64,000 nucleotides of DNA. Source: Planctomycetota bacterium. Lineage in GTDB: Bacteria > Planctomycetota > UBA1135 > UBA2386. Positions 17,962 to 26,807 of this stretch are shown here, piece after piece. How positions within the stretch are numbered: position 1 is the first letter of the stretch; the number at the start of each line of letters is the position of its first letter. The DNA lies in assembly GCA_028281765.1 (NCBI GenBank), contig JANQJF010000091.1:1-64000 (forward strand), given 5' to 3'. A model generated the notes under the pieces. The model did no database searches, was not told the origin of the DNA, and saw nothing but the letters and a program-made list of their open reading frames with translations. The translations under genes were made by a program, and so were the position numbers.

Positions 17962-20463
17962 GTGAACCGCCCCCACGTCTGTCTGCTCGTCACCCTCGTC
18001 GCCGCGACATGCGCAACCGCGCAGCAGTTCCACCCGATCGTCGACAAGGGTCTCTATCCGGTCCGCAATCCCGCCACCGGCGCGGCATTCGCCGACTTCG
18101 ACTCGGACGGTCGCCCGGATCTCTTCGTCACCGCGCTGACTCCGACGTCGTTCAGCTTTCGGCCCGGGATCCTCATGAACCGGCCGAACGGCGCCGTGCT
18201 CTTCGAAGAAGTGCCGTTCCCGTCCGAGGACGACGATCGAGCCGCGCGCGCAGTCGCGTTCGGTGACTTCGACTCCGACGGTGACGTCGACATCGCCTGG
18301 GCCGACCATGGCAACCCCAACGTCCGCCTCGGCCTCAACGACGGCACGGGGTCTTTCACGCTTGTCCCGACACCCGCGTTGCCGATCAGCGTGACGGGTC
18401 TGAGCACGGCGGACTTCGACGGCGACGGCGATCTCGACCTGCTCCTGACGACCGGATCACCGTTCAGCGGAGCGATCGAGGACTTCTTGTGGTTCAACGA
18501 CGGCAACGCGGTGTTCACCGACGTATCCGCGACGAACCTGAACGTGTCCTGGACGATCGCCGGCGGAGTCGCGATCGGCGACATCGACGGTGATCTCGAT
18601 CTCGACGTGTTCATCGCCTCGAGCTCGGCAGGCGGCATCGACTCCGTCTTCTGGGAAAACGACGGCACCGGCAGCTTCACCGAGCGCGCGACGGGGCTGC
18701 CACTCCTCGCGCGACAGTACGGCGCTGCGTTCGTCGACCTGGACGAGGACGGCGATCTCGACCTGCTGACGAACGAGTCCGGATCGATCTTCCTCCCGGA
18801 CGTTCCCTACGTCCTCATCAACGACGGCACCGGTCGATTCGTCGACGAAACTGCTTCGCGCTTCGTGGACAGCGGCGTCGAAGCCGGAGCCACGGTTCGC
18901 CCCGTGGACATCGACGGCGACGGCGATCTCGACCTGCTCGGAGCCGGCCTCCGCATCAACGACGGCGCCGGCGTGTTCACTCCGGTACCGGTTCCGTTCG
19001 GACTCGGTATTCCGGCTGACGTCGACCTCGATGGCGACATCGACGTGTGGTCGAGCAGCCGCATCTTCACGAACGATGGCGCGGCCAACTTCGAGGACCG
19101 GACCGTGCGCTCGGCGACGCGACTCCGCCTGCTCAGCAATCGGCTCGACATCTCCCCCGGGGACTACCCGATCACCGACGCGATGGCGCAGAACGAACGA
19201 CTCCGCGCCGTGGACATCGACCACGACGGGGATCTCGACTTCCTGAGCAGGGCATGGGACGACGATCTCGGCGCGCTCCGGCTCCAGCTGTATCGCAACG
19301 ACGGGTCCGACATGCTGTTCCCCGAGCTGATCGGCCCGGGCTTTCCGATCGGCTTCTCGGACCTCGCGTTCGGCGACATCGATCAGGACGGCGACACCGA
19401 CATCGCGCTCGCGTTCGGATACCTCGGCTTCATCGGCGCCGCGATCCCGTTCGATCCGGAAACCGGACAGACGCGACTGTTCTTCAACGACGGTCAAGGC
19501 AACCTGACCGACGTCACCGATACCAACTTCCCGATCGCACACCACAGCTCGTACGGAATGGAGCTCTGCGACGTGGACGGCGACATGGATCTCGACCTCG
19601 TGATCGGCAACGGCAGCAGCGAGTTCTTCGGAATCCCCGATCAGAACCGCCTCTATCTGAATGACGGCACCGGCTCGTACACCGAAGTCACCGACACGCA
19701 CCTGCCGAAGAGCTCGGAACTGACGTACACCGTCTCGAGCGGCGACGTCGACGGGGACGGCGATATCGACCTGATGTTCGGCGGTCCGGCCGTGCCGCTC
19801 GGCGGCGTCCCGTACCTCGTCTACAACGACGGCACCGGGCACTTCGGCAACTTCACCGAACTCCCCGCAGAAGCGGAACGCGCATACCTCGCCGATTTCG
19901 ACTTCGACGGCGACAGCGACGCGATCTTCGGTAGCAACACGGGCATCTTCCTCGCGCGTGCGACGCCGTCCGGTCTGGTGGTCGAGTCTGAAGAAGTGAG
20001 CGGGATCCGCAGTTCGGGTTTCGGCATCGACGTTCGGCTCGACGACGTAGATCTCGACGGCGACCTCGACCTCTGGACCGGCTCGGACAGCATCCTCGTC
20101 AACCTACACCGCCACCTCGACGCGCCGCAGCTGCCGAGGATCGGCAACTCGTACGTGCTGCGCGCGCACGCGATGCCGGGCTATGCAGGTGGAATCCCGA
20201 TCGCGATCCCGTTCGTGTCGTTCGGCGAAGCCTCGTTGCCGTCACCGTTCGGCCGCCTCGGGATCGACCCGCTGACGGCGACGACGCTTCCCGTGATCGC
20301 GCTGCCGCTGTTCGGCGGCAGTGGCGATCTCGCGCTCGACATTCCGCAGAGCGCGGTGCTCAACGAAGCCGCGGTCTTCTTCCAAGCGCTCATCGTCGAC
20401 ATCGGCGGTGCCTCGGCGCCTACACTCACCAACTCTATCGCCGACCGCATCCTCGGAGGCTGA
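17962..20463 (+). CDS. Secreted FG-GAP repeat protein, tandem array member 3
   Basis: 833 aa, 22 bp after member 2, with an aggag ribosome-binding sequence before the ATG. The signal peptide is MNRPHVCLLVTLVAATCATA-QQ, followed by the shared QQFHPIVDKGLYP. There are thirteen Asp-rich motifs and a C-terminal module (NLHRHLDAPQLPRIG, LPSPFGRLGIDP, LFGGSGDLALDI). Order and spacing of the motifs match members 1 and 2, so the genes arose by whole-gene tandem duplication. Confidence 0.88.
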   Translation: MNRPHVCLLVTLVAATCATAQQFHPIVDKGLYPVRNPATGAAFADFDSDGRPDLFVTALTPTSFSFRPGILMNRPNGAVLFEEVPFPSEDDDRAARAVAFGDFDSDGDVDIAWADHGNPNVRLGLNDGTGSFTLVPTPALPISVTGLSTADFDGDGDLDLLLTTGSPFSGAIEDFLWFNDGNAVFTDVSATNLNVSWTIAGGVAIGDIDGDLDLDVFIASSSAGGIDSVFWENDGTGSFTERATGLPLLARQYGAAFVDLDEDGDLDLLTNESGSIFLPDVPYVLINDGTGRFVDETASRFVDSGVEAGATVRPVDIDGDGDLDLLGAGLRINDGAGVFTPVPVPFGLGIPADVDLDGDIDVWSSSRIFTNDGAANFEDRTVRSATRLRLLSNRLDISPGDYPITDAMAQNERLRAVDIDHDGDLDFLSRAWDDDLGALRLQLYRNDGSDMLFPELIGPGFPIGFSDLAFGDIDQDGDTDIALAFGYLGFIGAAIPFDPETGQTRLFFNDGQGNLTDVTDTNFPIAHHSSYGMELCDVDGDMDLDLVIGNGSSEFFGIPDQNRLYLNDGTGSYTEVTDTHLPKSSELTYTVSSGDVDGDGDIDLMFGGPAVPLGGVPYLVYNDGTGHFGNFTELPAEAERAYLADFDFDGDSDAIFGSNTGIFLARATPSGLVVESEEVSGIRSSGFGIDVRLDDVDLDGDLDLWTGSDSILVNLHRHLDAPQLPRIGNSYVLRAHAMPGYAGGIPIAIPFVSFGEASLPSPFGRLGIDPLTATTLPVIALPLFGGSGDLALDIPQSAVLNEAAVFFQALIVDIGGASAPTLTNSIADRILGG

Positions 20464-20467
20464 GTCC

Positions 20468-23008
20468 ATGCGCCACATTCCGATCATCGCCACGCTCCTC
20501 GCCGTCGCCGCGAATGCGCAACAGTTCGCGCCGGAACTTCAGAAAGGGTTCGCGCCACTCCCGGATTCGCTCCAAGACAACGACTACCAGCTCCCGGTGT
20601 TCTCGGACCTGGACGGTGACGGACGGCCGGACCTGTTTCTGCTGACGGCGTCCGGCACGAACGACGGCAATCGGATCTACTTCAACCGAGCGGCTGGACC
20701 CGTGATGCTCGAACGCACGTTCGGCGCGCTGCCGGATGAAGCGGGTCTTCGGGTGAACAACGTCGCCATCGGCGACAGCGACGGGGATGGCGACAACGAC
20801 ATCGCGATCGCCGGGCGCTATCCGCAGCAAAGCCGCCTGTATCGGAACGACGGGACCGGCACGTTCACGGACGTGACCCCGACGCAGATGCCCACGGACG
20901 ACGGCGCGAATCGGATCGTCTTCGCCGACATCGACGGAGATGGCGACTCGGACATGGTCCTCGCTACGGGCCTCGCGGAGTCCGGGATCAACATTCCGGA
21001 TCGTATCTACGTGAATGACGGCTCCGGTCAGTTCACGGATGCGACGGCGACCTTCTTGACGGGTATCCCGAACGTGAACACCGACGTCGCGCTCGCGGAC
21101 GTCGACGGGGACGGCGACCTCGACATGTTCGGTGCGTCAGGATCGCCCGGAGCGAGCTTCTCGCAGCTCTATCTCAACGACGGCAGCGGCACGTTCCAAG
21201 ACGCGACAGCCGGTCGGATTCCCGACATCGCGAACGTGAGCAGCGCGACGTTCGTCGACCTCGACGGCGACGGCGACCCCGATCTCGTGACCAAGAACGG
21301 CGTGTCTCCGTTCGAACGCGTGCTGATCAACAACGGCACGGGGTTCTTCACCGACGAAACGGCCACGCGATTGCCGATCCCGTCGTTCCTGGACCAGCTC
21401 GTGTTCGCGACGAGGCCCGGCCGCCATCAGTTCGGTGACTTCGATGCGGACGGCGATCTCGACATGATCGCGGATCGACTCCGCCTCAACGACGGAACCG
21501 GCACCTTCACCGAGGCGCCGGGATCGCCGAAGCTCATCACGTCGTCGGTGGTGGACCTCGAGGGTGACGACGATCTCGACGTGTGGTCGTCGCATTCGAT
21601 GTACGCGAACGACGGGACGGGTTTTCTCTCCGACCGCACGGTCCAGAACCGCTACCCGCTGTCGTTCGTCGACGCGAACGGGGACTCGGTGAGCGACGTC
21701 GCGATCGCCGACACCGGCATCGAGCTGAGCGACGGGATCGCGCGAGGTCTGGGCTTGCGCGCCGCGGACATCGATGGTGACGGCGACCTCGACCTGCTCG
21801 GCAAGTTCGAGGAGTGGACCCAGTTCAACCTGACGTCGCGCTTCATCCTGTTCGAGAACGACGGCGGCCAAACCCTGTTGGGCAACCTGCATGGCCCAGT
21901 GTTCCCGGAGTCTTTCACCGACGCCGAGTTCGGCGACGTCGACGGGGACGGAGACCCGGACCTCGTGTTCTCGTTCTCGTACGGGCTGTCCCCGCCGATC
22001 GATCCACAAGACCAGCAGACGCGCCTCCTGCTCAACGATGGCACCGGCAACTTCACCGACGTCACCGCGGCGCAGATGCCCGTCGACGGCGCGCCTACGT
22101 TCGCGGTCGAACTCGCGGACATCAGCGGCAACGGTGCACTGGACATCTTCCTCGGGCGTGGTGAACAGTTCGGAGGAACGGTCAACCGGCTCTACCTCAA
22201 CGACGGAACGGGCCACTTCACCGACGCCAGCGACACGCTGCCGTCGAACTTCGACATGTCGGTCGACGTGGCCTCCGGCGACATCGACGCCGACGGCGAC
22301 ATCGACATCGTGGTCGGCAACTCCGCTGCGCTGTTCGGAAACGGTGACGCGGTGCGCGTGCTGCGCAACGACGGCACGGGTCAACTGACCAACGCCGGCG
22401 TTCTTCCGTTCTTCGCGAACGCGGTGCGGCTTGCCGACTTCGACGAAGACGGAGACGCGGACCTCGTCGCATCCGAATTCGGGGTCGGGATGCACCTCGC
22501 GCGCGCGGACGGCAGTGGCAACTTGATTCCCGAACCCGCCGGTTCGCAGCCGCTGGAAACGGGTGATCAGCTGATCCAGATCGCCGACTTCGACCGGGAC
22601 GGGGACATCGACGTCGTCGTCGGGACGGAGGGCTTCTTCGTCAACAAGCACCGGTCGATCGAGGCGCCGGAGTTCGCGCGCATCGGCCACGGGTACACGC
22701 TGCGCATCACGTCCGAGCCGGGCTACGCAACTGCCGGTGCTGCCGCGCTGCCGTTCGTCGGCTTCGCCGCTGCCGCGCTGCCGACGCCGATCGGCTACCT
22801 CGGTGTCGATCCGTCCACCGCAGTCGCGCTACCTCTCGTCACGCTACCGGCTCCGTTCGGCACCACCGACCTGCAGCTGAGCGTGCCGAACAATCCCGCG
22901 CTGACCGACCTCGAGCTGTTCTTCCAGGCGCTGATGATTCCCGCGCAGGTCGGGCCGCTGACGCAGATCCTGTCGAATTCGATCCAGGACCGCGTCATCG
23001 GCAGCTGA
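20468..23008 (+). CDS. Secreted FG-GAP repeat protein, tandem array member 4
   Basis: 846 aa, starting 4 bp after the stop of member 3. The signal peptide is MRHIPIIATLLAVAANA-QQ, followed by QQFAPELQKGF. There are thirteen Asp-rich motifs; two are degenerate (VVDLEGDDDLDVW and LADISGNGALDIF). The C-terminal module (NKHRSIEAPEFARIG, LPTPIGYLGVDP, APFGTTDLQL) is the most diverged of the array. It is the last gene of the operon and meets the copper protein gene convergently. Confidence 0.88.
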   Translation: MRHIPIIATLLAVAANAQQFAPELQKGFAPLPDSLQDNDYQLPVFSDLDGDGRPDLFLLTASGTNDGNRIYFNRAAGPVMLERTFGALPDEAGLRVNNVAIGDSDGDGDNDIAIAGRYPQQSRLYRNDGTGTFTDVTPTQMPTDDGANRIVFADIDGDGDSDMVLATGLAESGINIPDRIYVNDGSGQFTDATATFLTGIPNVNTDVALADVDGDGDLDMFGASGSPGASFSQLYLNDGSGTFQDATAGRIPDIANVSSATFVDLDGDGDPDLVTKNGVSPFERVLINNGTGFFTDETATRLPIPSFLDQLVFATRPGRHQFGDFDADGDLDMIADRLRLNDGTGTFTEAPGSPKLITSSVVDLEGDDDLDVWSSHSMYANDGTGFLSDRTVQNRYPLSFVDANGDSVSDVAIADTGIELSDGIARGLGLRAADIDGDGDLDLLGKFEEWTQFNLTSRFILFENDGGQTLLGNLHGPVFPESFTDAEFGDVDGDGDPDLVFSFSYGLSPPIDPQDQQTRLLLNDGTGNFTDVTAAQMPVDGAPTFAVELADISGNGALDIFLGRGEQFGGTVNRLYLNDGTGHFTDASDTLPSNFDMSVDVASGDIDADGDIDIVVGNSAALFGNGDAVRVLRNDGTGQLTNAGVLPFFANAVRLADFDEDGDADLVASEFGVGMHLARADGSGNLIPEPAGSQPLETGDQLIQIADFDRDGDIDVVVGTEGFFVNKHRSIEAPEFARIGHGYTLRITSEPGYATAGAAALPFVGFAAAALPTPIGYLGVDPSTAVALPLVTLPAPFGTTDLQLSVPNNPALTDLELFFQALMIPAQVGPLTQILSNSIQDRVIGS

Positions 23009-23020
23009 CCCGGTAGGGCC

Positions 23021-24877
23021 TCAGCGCCACGGCGGCGCGGCCGTCTTCGGTCGCGCCGAGCGCATCCAAGACGCGAGCGACGCCATCTCGATGCGCGCGA
23101 AGTCTCGCGCGCGTTTCGGTACGATCGTGAGGTAGAGCTCGCACATCTCGTCGGTCGTCTGCCAACCCCATTGGATCGTCTTGGGCGGGGAGTTCGGATT
23201 GTCGGGGTTGTCGGCCGAGTTGTCGAATCGGAACCACGCGTCGATCGTCGTGCCCTTCGGGATGTGCACCGGCTCGCGGTAGACGTAGACGCCCTGCCAG
23301 CGGAAGTCCCAGTCGACCGCGAGGAGCGGCTTCTGCGTGCCGTCGGGGAGCGTCGCCATGACCTCGACCTCTTCGCCAATGAAGTGCATGTGCGGGCCGA
23401 TGTCGAGCAGGTCGAACGCCGCGGGGACCTTCATCTGCACGTGGCGCCAGTAGCCCTCGTCTCCCGCATCGATGTCCAGACGATTGGTGCCGATGACGAT
23501 GCCTTCGACCCAGTGCTCGATCGGCTTCTTCGCGAAGTAGAGCGCGGCGCGACTCTGGTCCTTCGTCGCCTTGCCTGTCAGGTGGTAGTGCACTTCGAGG
23601 ATCACGTCGCCGCCCGCCTCGAGCCGCATGCCGTGTCCGTCGGGGAGGCGATACGGCCGCGCACCCGGCGCCCATCCACCGATCCCCCCGACGTTGTTGT
23701 CGCCCACGCCGGAGAGAAGCCCCTCCGTGTTGCCGAACACCGTGAAGCCGGGAGCCGGGTCCTTCGCGTCCATCTTGCGCGCCCACCCGCTGTAGTCGAC
23801 GTACGCGATGCAGTGGTGCACGACCGCGGGATCGCCCGGCTGGAAGTCGAACGCGACCACGCCCACGCTCTCCGCGAGCTCGAGGGGAACGACGAAGTAG
23901 CGGTAGATGTCTTCGCCCGATGCCGGCACGTCGAACGGCTCGGGCATCACGAGCTCGAGGTCGGGCTTGCCGAGCGCCCACCCACCCGCCGGAGCCGGCG
24001 GCGGGGGCGGCGCGTCGTCGGCGTCCCCCTGCGGCGCCTTGGCCTTCGCCCAGGCGCGCAGGATCGCCTTCTCGCGGGCACCGAGCACGCGCGCGTCGCG
24101 GAACGCGCCGTGCCCCTCGCGCGCGTGCCACGGCGGCATCTGCCCGTCCTCGACGACCCGCGCGATCATCTTCGCGCGACGGCGCGCGCGCTTGTAGGTG
24201 TCGAGGGCGAAGGGGCCGATCTCACCCTCGCGGTGGCACTCCACGCAGTGCGCGTTGAGGATCGGCGCGACGTGGCGCGCCCAGTTCACGTCGTCGGGGG
24301 GCGTGTCGTCCCAACCCTCGAACTCGCAACCGACCGGTTCCGTGCGCGCGTTCTTCGGCTCGTTCCCGGTGGCCACCGCCGTGATCGCATCCGCGAAGTC
24401 GTGGCTCGTCACGGTCGCGCGCGGCTTGCCCGGCGCCGCAAACCAGTCGTCGATGCGACCGCGGTACGCGAGGGCGTCACTCGAAGTGACCACGAACGCT
24501 TCGGGAACGTGCGTCGGCTGCAGCCGCGACGCGAGCTCGCCACTCGTGTCGAGCAGCAGTGGGAACTTCAGCGCGAACTCGTCGCGATACTGGCGACCTC
24601 GCGCGAAACCGACGTCGGGATCCGACAGCACGCCGTAGAACGACACGCCTCGTTCCGTCGCGAGTGCCGCGATCTCGTTCAGGCGCGGCGCGTAGCGCTT
24701 CGCGATCGGGCAGCCGACGTCGACGAACACCAGCGCGACGGCACGCATGCGTTCGTCGCGCCCGAGCCGGACCACGTTGCCGTCGACGTCGACCGAGACC
24801 GCGTCGACGATCCGCGCGGGGATCGGGTCCGCGGCCTCGGCGAGCAGAACAGAACCTATGAGGAGGAGTGTCTTCAT
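23021..24877 (-). CDS. Three-module redox protein: redoxin, monoheme cytochrome c, PHM-like copper monooxygenase
   Basis: 618 aa, with a signal peptide (MKTLLLIGSVLLAEAA). Residues about 20-180 resemble a redoxin, with CPIAKRYAP in the active-site position but only one Cys. A CxxCH heme motif (CVECH) lies near residue 210 and QMPPWHA could supply the axial Met. Residues about 300-600 resemble the copper type II monooxygenase fold of PHM/DBM: a His pair in VVHHCIAYVDY (about 353), HxH in EVHYHLTG (about 428) and HxH in GPHMHFIGEE (about 495). The protein is probably periplasmic and moves electrons from heme to copper for an oxygenation; the substrate is unknown. Its ATG overlaps the TetR stop (ATGA), so the two genes are translationally coupled. 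Confidence 0.8.
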   Translation of the reverse strand: MKTLLLIGSVLLAEAADPIPARIVDAVSVDVDGNVVRLGRDERMRAVALVFVDVGCPIAKRYAPRLNEIAALATERGVSFYGVLSDPDVGFARGRQYRDEFALKFPLLLDTSGELASRLQPTHVPEAFVVTSSDALAYRGRIDDWFAAPGKPRATVTSHDFADAITAVATGNEPKNARTEPVGCEFEGWDDTPPDDVNWARHVAPILNAHCVECHREGEIGPFALDTYKRARRRAKMIARVVEDGQMPPWHAREGHGAFRDARVLGAREKAILRAWAKAKAPQGDADDAPPPPPAPAGGWALGKPDLELVMPEPFDVPASGEDIYRYFVVPLELAESVGVVAFDFQPGDPAVVHHCIAYVDYSGWARKMDAKDPAPGFTVFGNTEGLLSGVGDNNVGGIGGWAPGARPYRLPDGHGMRLEAGGDVILEVHYHLTGKATKDQSRAALYFAKKPIEHWVEGIVIGTNRLDIDAGDEGYWRHVQMKVPAAFDLLDIGPHMHFIGEEVEVMATLPDGTQKPLLAVDWDFRWQGVYVYREPVHIPKGTTIDAWFRFDNSADNPDNPNSPPKTIQWGWQTTDEMCELYLTIVPKRARDFARIEMASLASWMRSARPKTAAPPWR

Positions 24878-25455
24878 TGTGAGGAGTCCGAATTCGTCGG
24901 GGCGGCGCCCCGCAGGAAGGTGCGATACACGAGTGCGGGGGCGTCGTTGCGAGCGATGTCGCCGGCCTGCATGCTCGTCCAGGCGGTGTAGATCAGGGCG
25001 TCGAGCACGGAGACGATCCAGCGGGTCGGCAGAGCGAGATCGATCCCGCCCTCTTGCTTGACCGCGTCGATGAGCTCGTCCATTTCGCGCATCTGCCGCT
25101 CGTAGACGGCCGCGACATCGGGATCGGCGAACACGCCTTCCGACATCAGCACGATGTGGAAGCGGTCGCCGAGCGGCAGGATCGCCTCGATGACCGCGCG
25201 CAGCGCCTCGCTCGCGGAAGACGCGCGCTCCTCGATGCCTTCGCATGCGGCGTCGCAGGCCGCGAGAGCTTCGAGCGCCAGGTCTCTCAGCAGTGCGTCG
25301 CGGTTCGCGAACAGTCGATGCAGGGTGGCTCGGCCGACCCCCGCGGTCTTCGCGATCTGGACCAGAGACGCGCCGGGATCCTCCACGAGGAGCTTCGCAG
25401 CCGCATCGAGGATCGCCTGCCGGCTGGTGGGACGTATCGCTTCCATGTGAGACAC
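24874..25455 (-). CDS. TetR-family transcriptional regulator
   Basis: 193 aa if the GTG at 25455 is used, or 190 aa from the ATG at 25446. The N-terminal HTH covers residues about 13-55 (ILDAAAKLLVEDPG, IAKTAGVGRATLHRLFANRDALL), the standard TetR domain. The C-terminal half is the ligand-binding and dimerisation domain and is unassigned. It is followed without a gap by the copper/heme protein, which it probably controls. A 12-bp palindrome overlapping its own start suggests autorepression. Confidence 0.88.
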   Translation of the reverse strand: MSHMEAIRPTSRQAILDAAAKLLVEDPGASLVQIAKTAGVGRATLHRLFANRDALLRDLALEALAACDAACEGIEERASSASEALRAVIEAILPLGDRFHIVLMSEGVFADPDVAAVYERQMREMDELIDAVKQEGGIDLALPTRWIVSVLDALIYTAWTSMQAGDIARNDAPALVYRTFLRGAAPTNSDSSQ

Positions 25456-25462
25456 ATGTGTC
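25451..25462. promoter_or_regulatory. Probable TetR operator
   Basis: A perfect 12-bp palindrome, gacacatgtgtc, with partly symmetric flanks (tga and cca). It overlaps the GTG start of the TetR gene and lies 5 bp upstream of the ATG alternative. Palindromes of this size at the regulator's own start are typical TetR operators. Confidence 0.5.
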
Positions 25463-25504
25463 CCATATGGGGCGGAGAATGTCGCGGAGATTCGAAAAGC
25501 TCGC

Positions 25505-26803
25505 TCAGCGGCGGCGCAGCCGGGCGAAGAACCCGCCGTCGTGGATCCCGGCGGCCGGCAGCGTCTCGACCTGCTCGAGCACCTCGAGGTCGAGATCGGC
25601 GGCGACGTCCCGCACGACGTCCTGGTTCTCCTCGGTCTCGATGCTGCAGGTCGAGTAGATCAGGATGCCGCCGCTCATCACGCGGCGGACGGCGCGCGCG
25701 AGGATTTCGCGCTGTTGGCCCGCGATGTCCTCGATCGCGTCCTCGGAGATTCGATACCGCGCCTCGATGCGACGCCCGAGCACACCCGTGTTCGAACACG
25801 GCACGTCGACGAGCACGCGGGCGACCCGCTTCGGCAGCTCGGCCGAGCTGGCGACCGCGCGCACGCGGTCCGCGACGCGGCAGCGTGTCGCGTTCTCCAT
25901 GATCCGGTTGCGGCGAGCCACGACCGGATCGAACGCCCACACCTCCCCGTCCGCGCACACCGCCTCGGCGAGCAGCATCGTCTTGGTCCCGGGCGCGGCA
26001 CAGAAGTCGATCACGATCTCGCCACGCTGCGCGTCGACCGCCCGCGCCGCCGCGATCGCGGTCGGATCCTGCACGACGAACCACCCGTCGGAGTAGGCCT
26101 TGGTCGAGAACGGCGATTCGTCCCCGGTCCATCGCAGCACGGTGGGATCTTCCGTCGCCGCGATAGCCACGCCATCCGCCGTCAGCCGTTCCGCGAGCCG
26201 GCCCTCCGCGATCTCGGTCTCGCGGAGGTGCACGGCCGGCGTCGCGATCGCGGCCGCGCAGATCGCCGCCACTCCATCTTCGTCGTGGTGGCGCGCCCAG
26301 CGGCGCACGAGCCAGGTCGGCAGTCCGTTTTCGATCGCCAAGCGTTCGATGCCGTCGGGTAGGTCAGCGTTGAGCTCGATGCACATGCCGTCGGCGAGGA
26401 CGACGTCGCGCGACGTCAGCCGCGGCCGGTGTTCGATCGAGTCCGCGACGCGCCGCAGCACCGCGTTGATCACCGGACGGCGTTCCACGGGGACGAGCGC
26501 CACCGACTCGTTCACGGCGGCGTGTTTCGGCGTCCGCAAGAAGCACAGCTGGTAGACACCGATGCGGAGCGCCGCGAGCACTCCCGGGTGCTTCGGCAGG
26601 CCACGGGGCATCCAGCCTTCGAGGATGCAGTCCAGCAGCCGACGGCGCCGCATGACGCCGAAGGCCAGCTCGCGCGCGAAGCCGAGGTCTCGACCGGTCA
26701 GACGGCTCGCCTCGAGCGCGTCAGCGATGCGCGACGTGCGACCACGATCGAAGCCGACGAGCGCGCGGTGGGCCACCTCGCGCGAATCCGGCATCCGAGC
26801 CAT
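25505..26803 (-). CDS. rsmB: 16S rRNA m5C methyltransferase (RsmB/NOL1-NOP2-Sun family)
   Basis: 432 aa. The N-terminal 140 residues form the NusB-like RNA-binding domain (AHRALVGFDRG, LAFGVMRRRRLLDCIL, INAVLRRVADS). The C-terminal half is the SAM-dependent methyltransferase: motif I CAAPGTKTMLLAEAV, motif IV DVPCSNTGVLGRR, motif VI IYSTCSIETEEN with the catalytic Cys. It methylates C967 of 16S rRNA. The usual PCSGTG is PCSNTG here; both Cys are kept. It lies 4 bp downstream of fmt, the conserved bacterial fmt-rsmB arrangement. Confidence 0.93.
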   Translation of the reverse strand: MARMPDSREVAHRALVGFDRGRTSRIADALEASRLTGRDLGFARELAFGVMRRRRLLDCILEGWMPRGLPKHPGVLAALRIGVYQLCFLRTPKHAAVNESVALVPVERRPVINAVLRRVADSIEHRPRLTSRDVVLADGMCIELNADLPDGIERLAIENGLPTWLVRRWARHHDEDGVAAICAAAIATPAVHLRETEIAEGRLAERLTADGVAIAATEDPTVLRWTGDESPFSTKAYSDGWFVVQDPTAIAAARAVDAQRGEIVIDFCAAPGTKTMLLAEAVCADGEVWAFDPVVARRNRIMENATRCRVADRVRAVASSAELPKRVARVLVDVPCSNTGVLGRRIEARYRISEDAIEDIAGQQREILARAVRRVMSGGILIYSTCSIETEENQDVVRDVAADLDLEVLEQVETLPAAGIHDGGFFARLRRR

Positions 26804-26807
26804 ACGA

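Noticed and set aside
16152-18047. Long minus-strand open frame across array members 2 and 3
   Set aside because: It spans two real genes and mirrors their Asp-rich repeats as Val/Asp/Arg strings. No start signal or family match.
12904-23008. Regular repeats that could suggest a CRISPR array
   Set aside because: The repeats are degenerate codon-level repeats of FG-GAP blades within open frames, not identical repeats with unique spacers.
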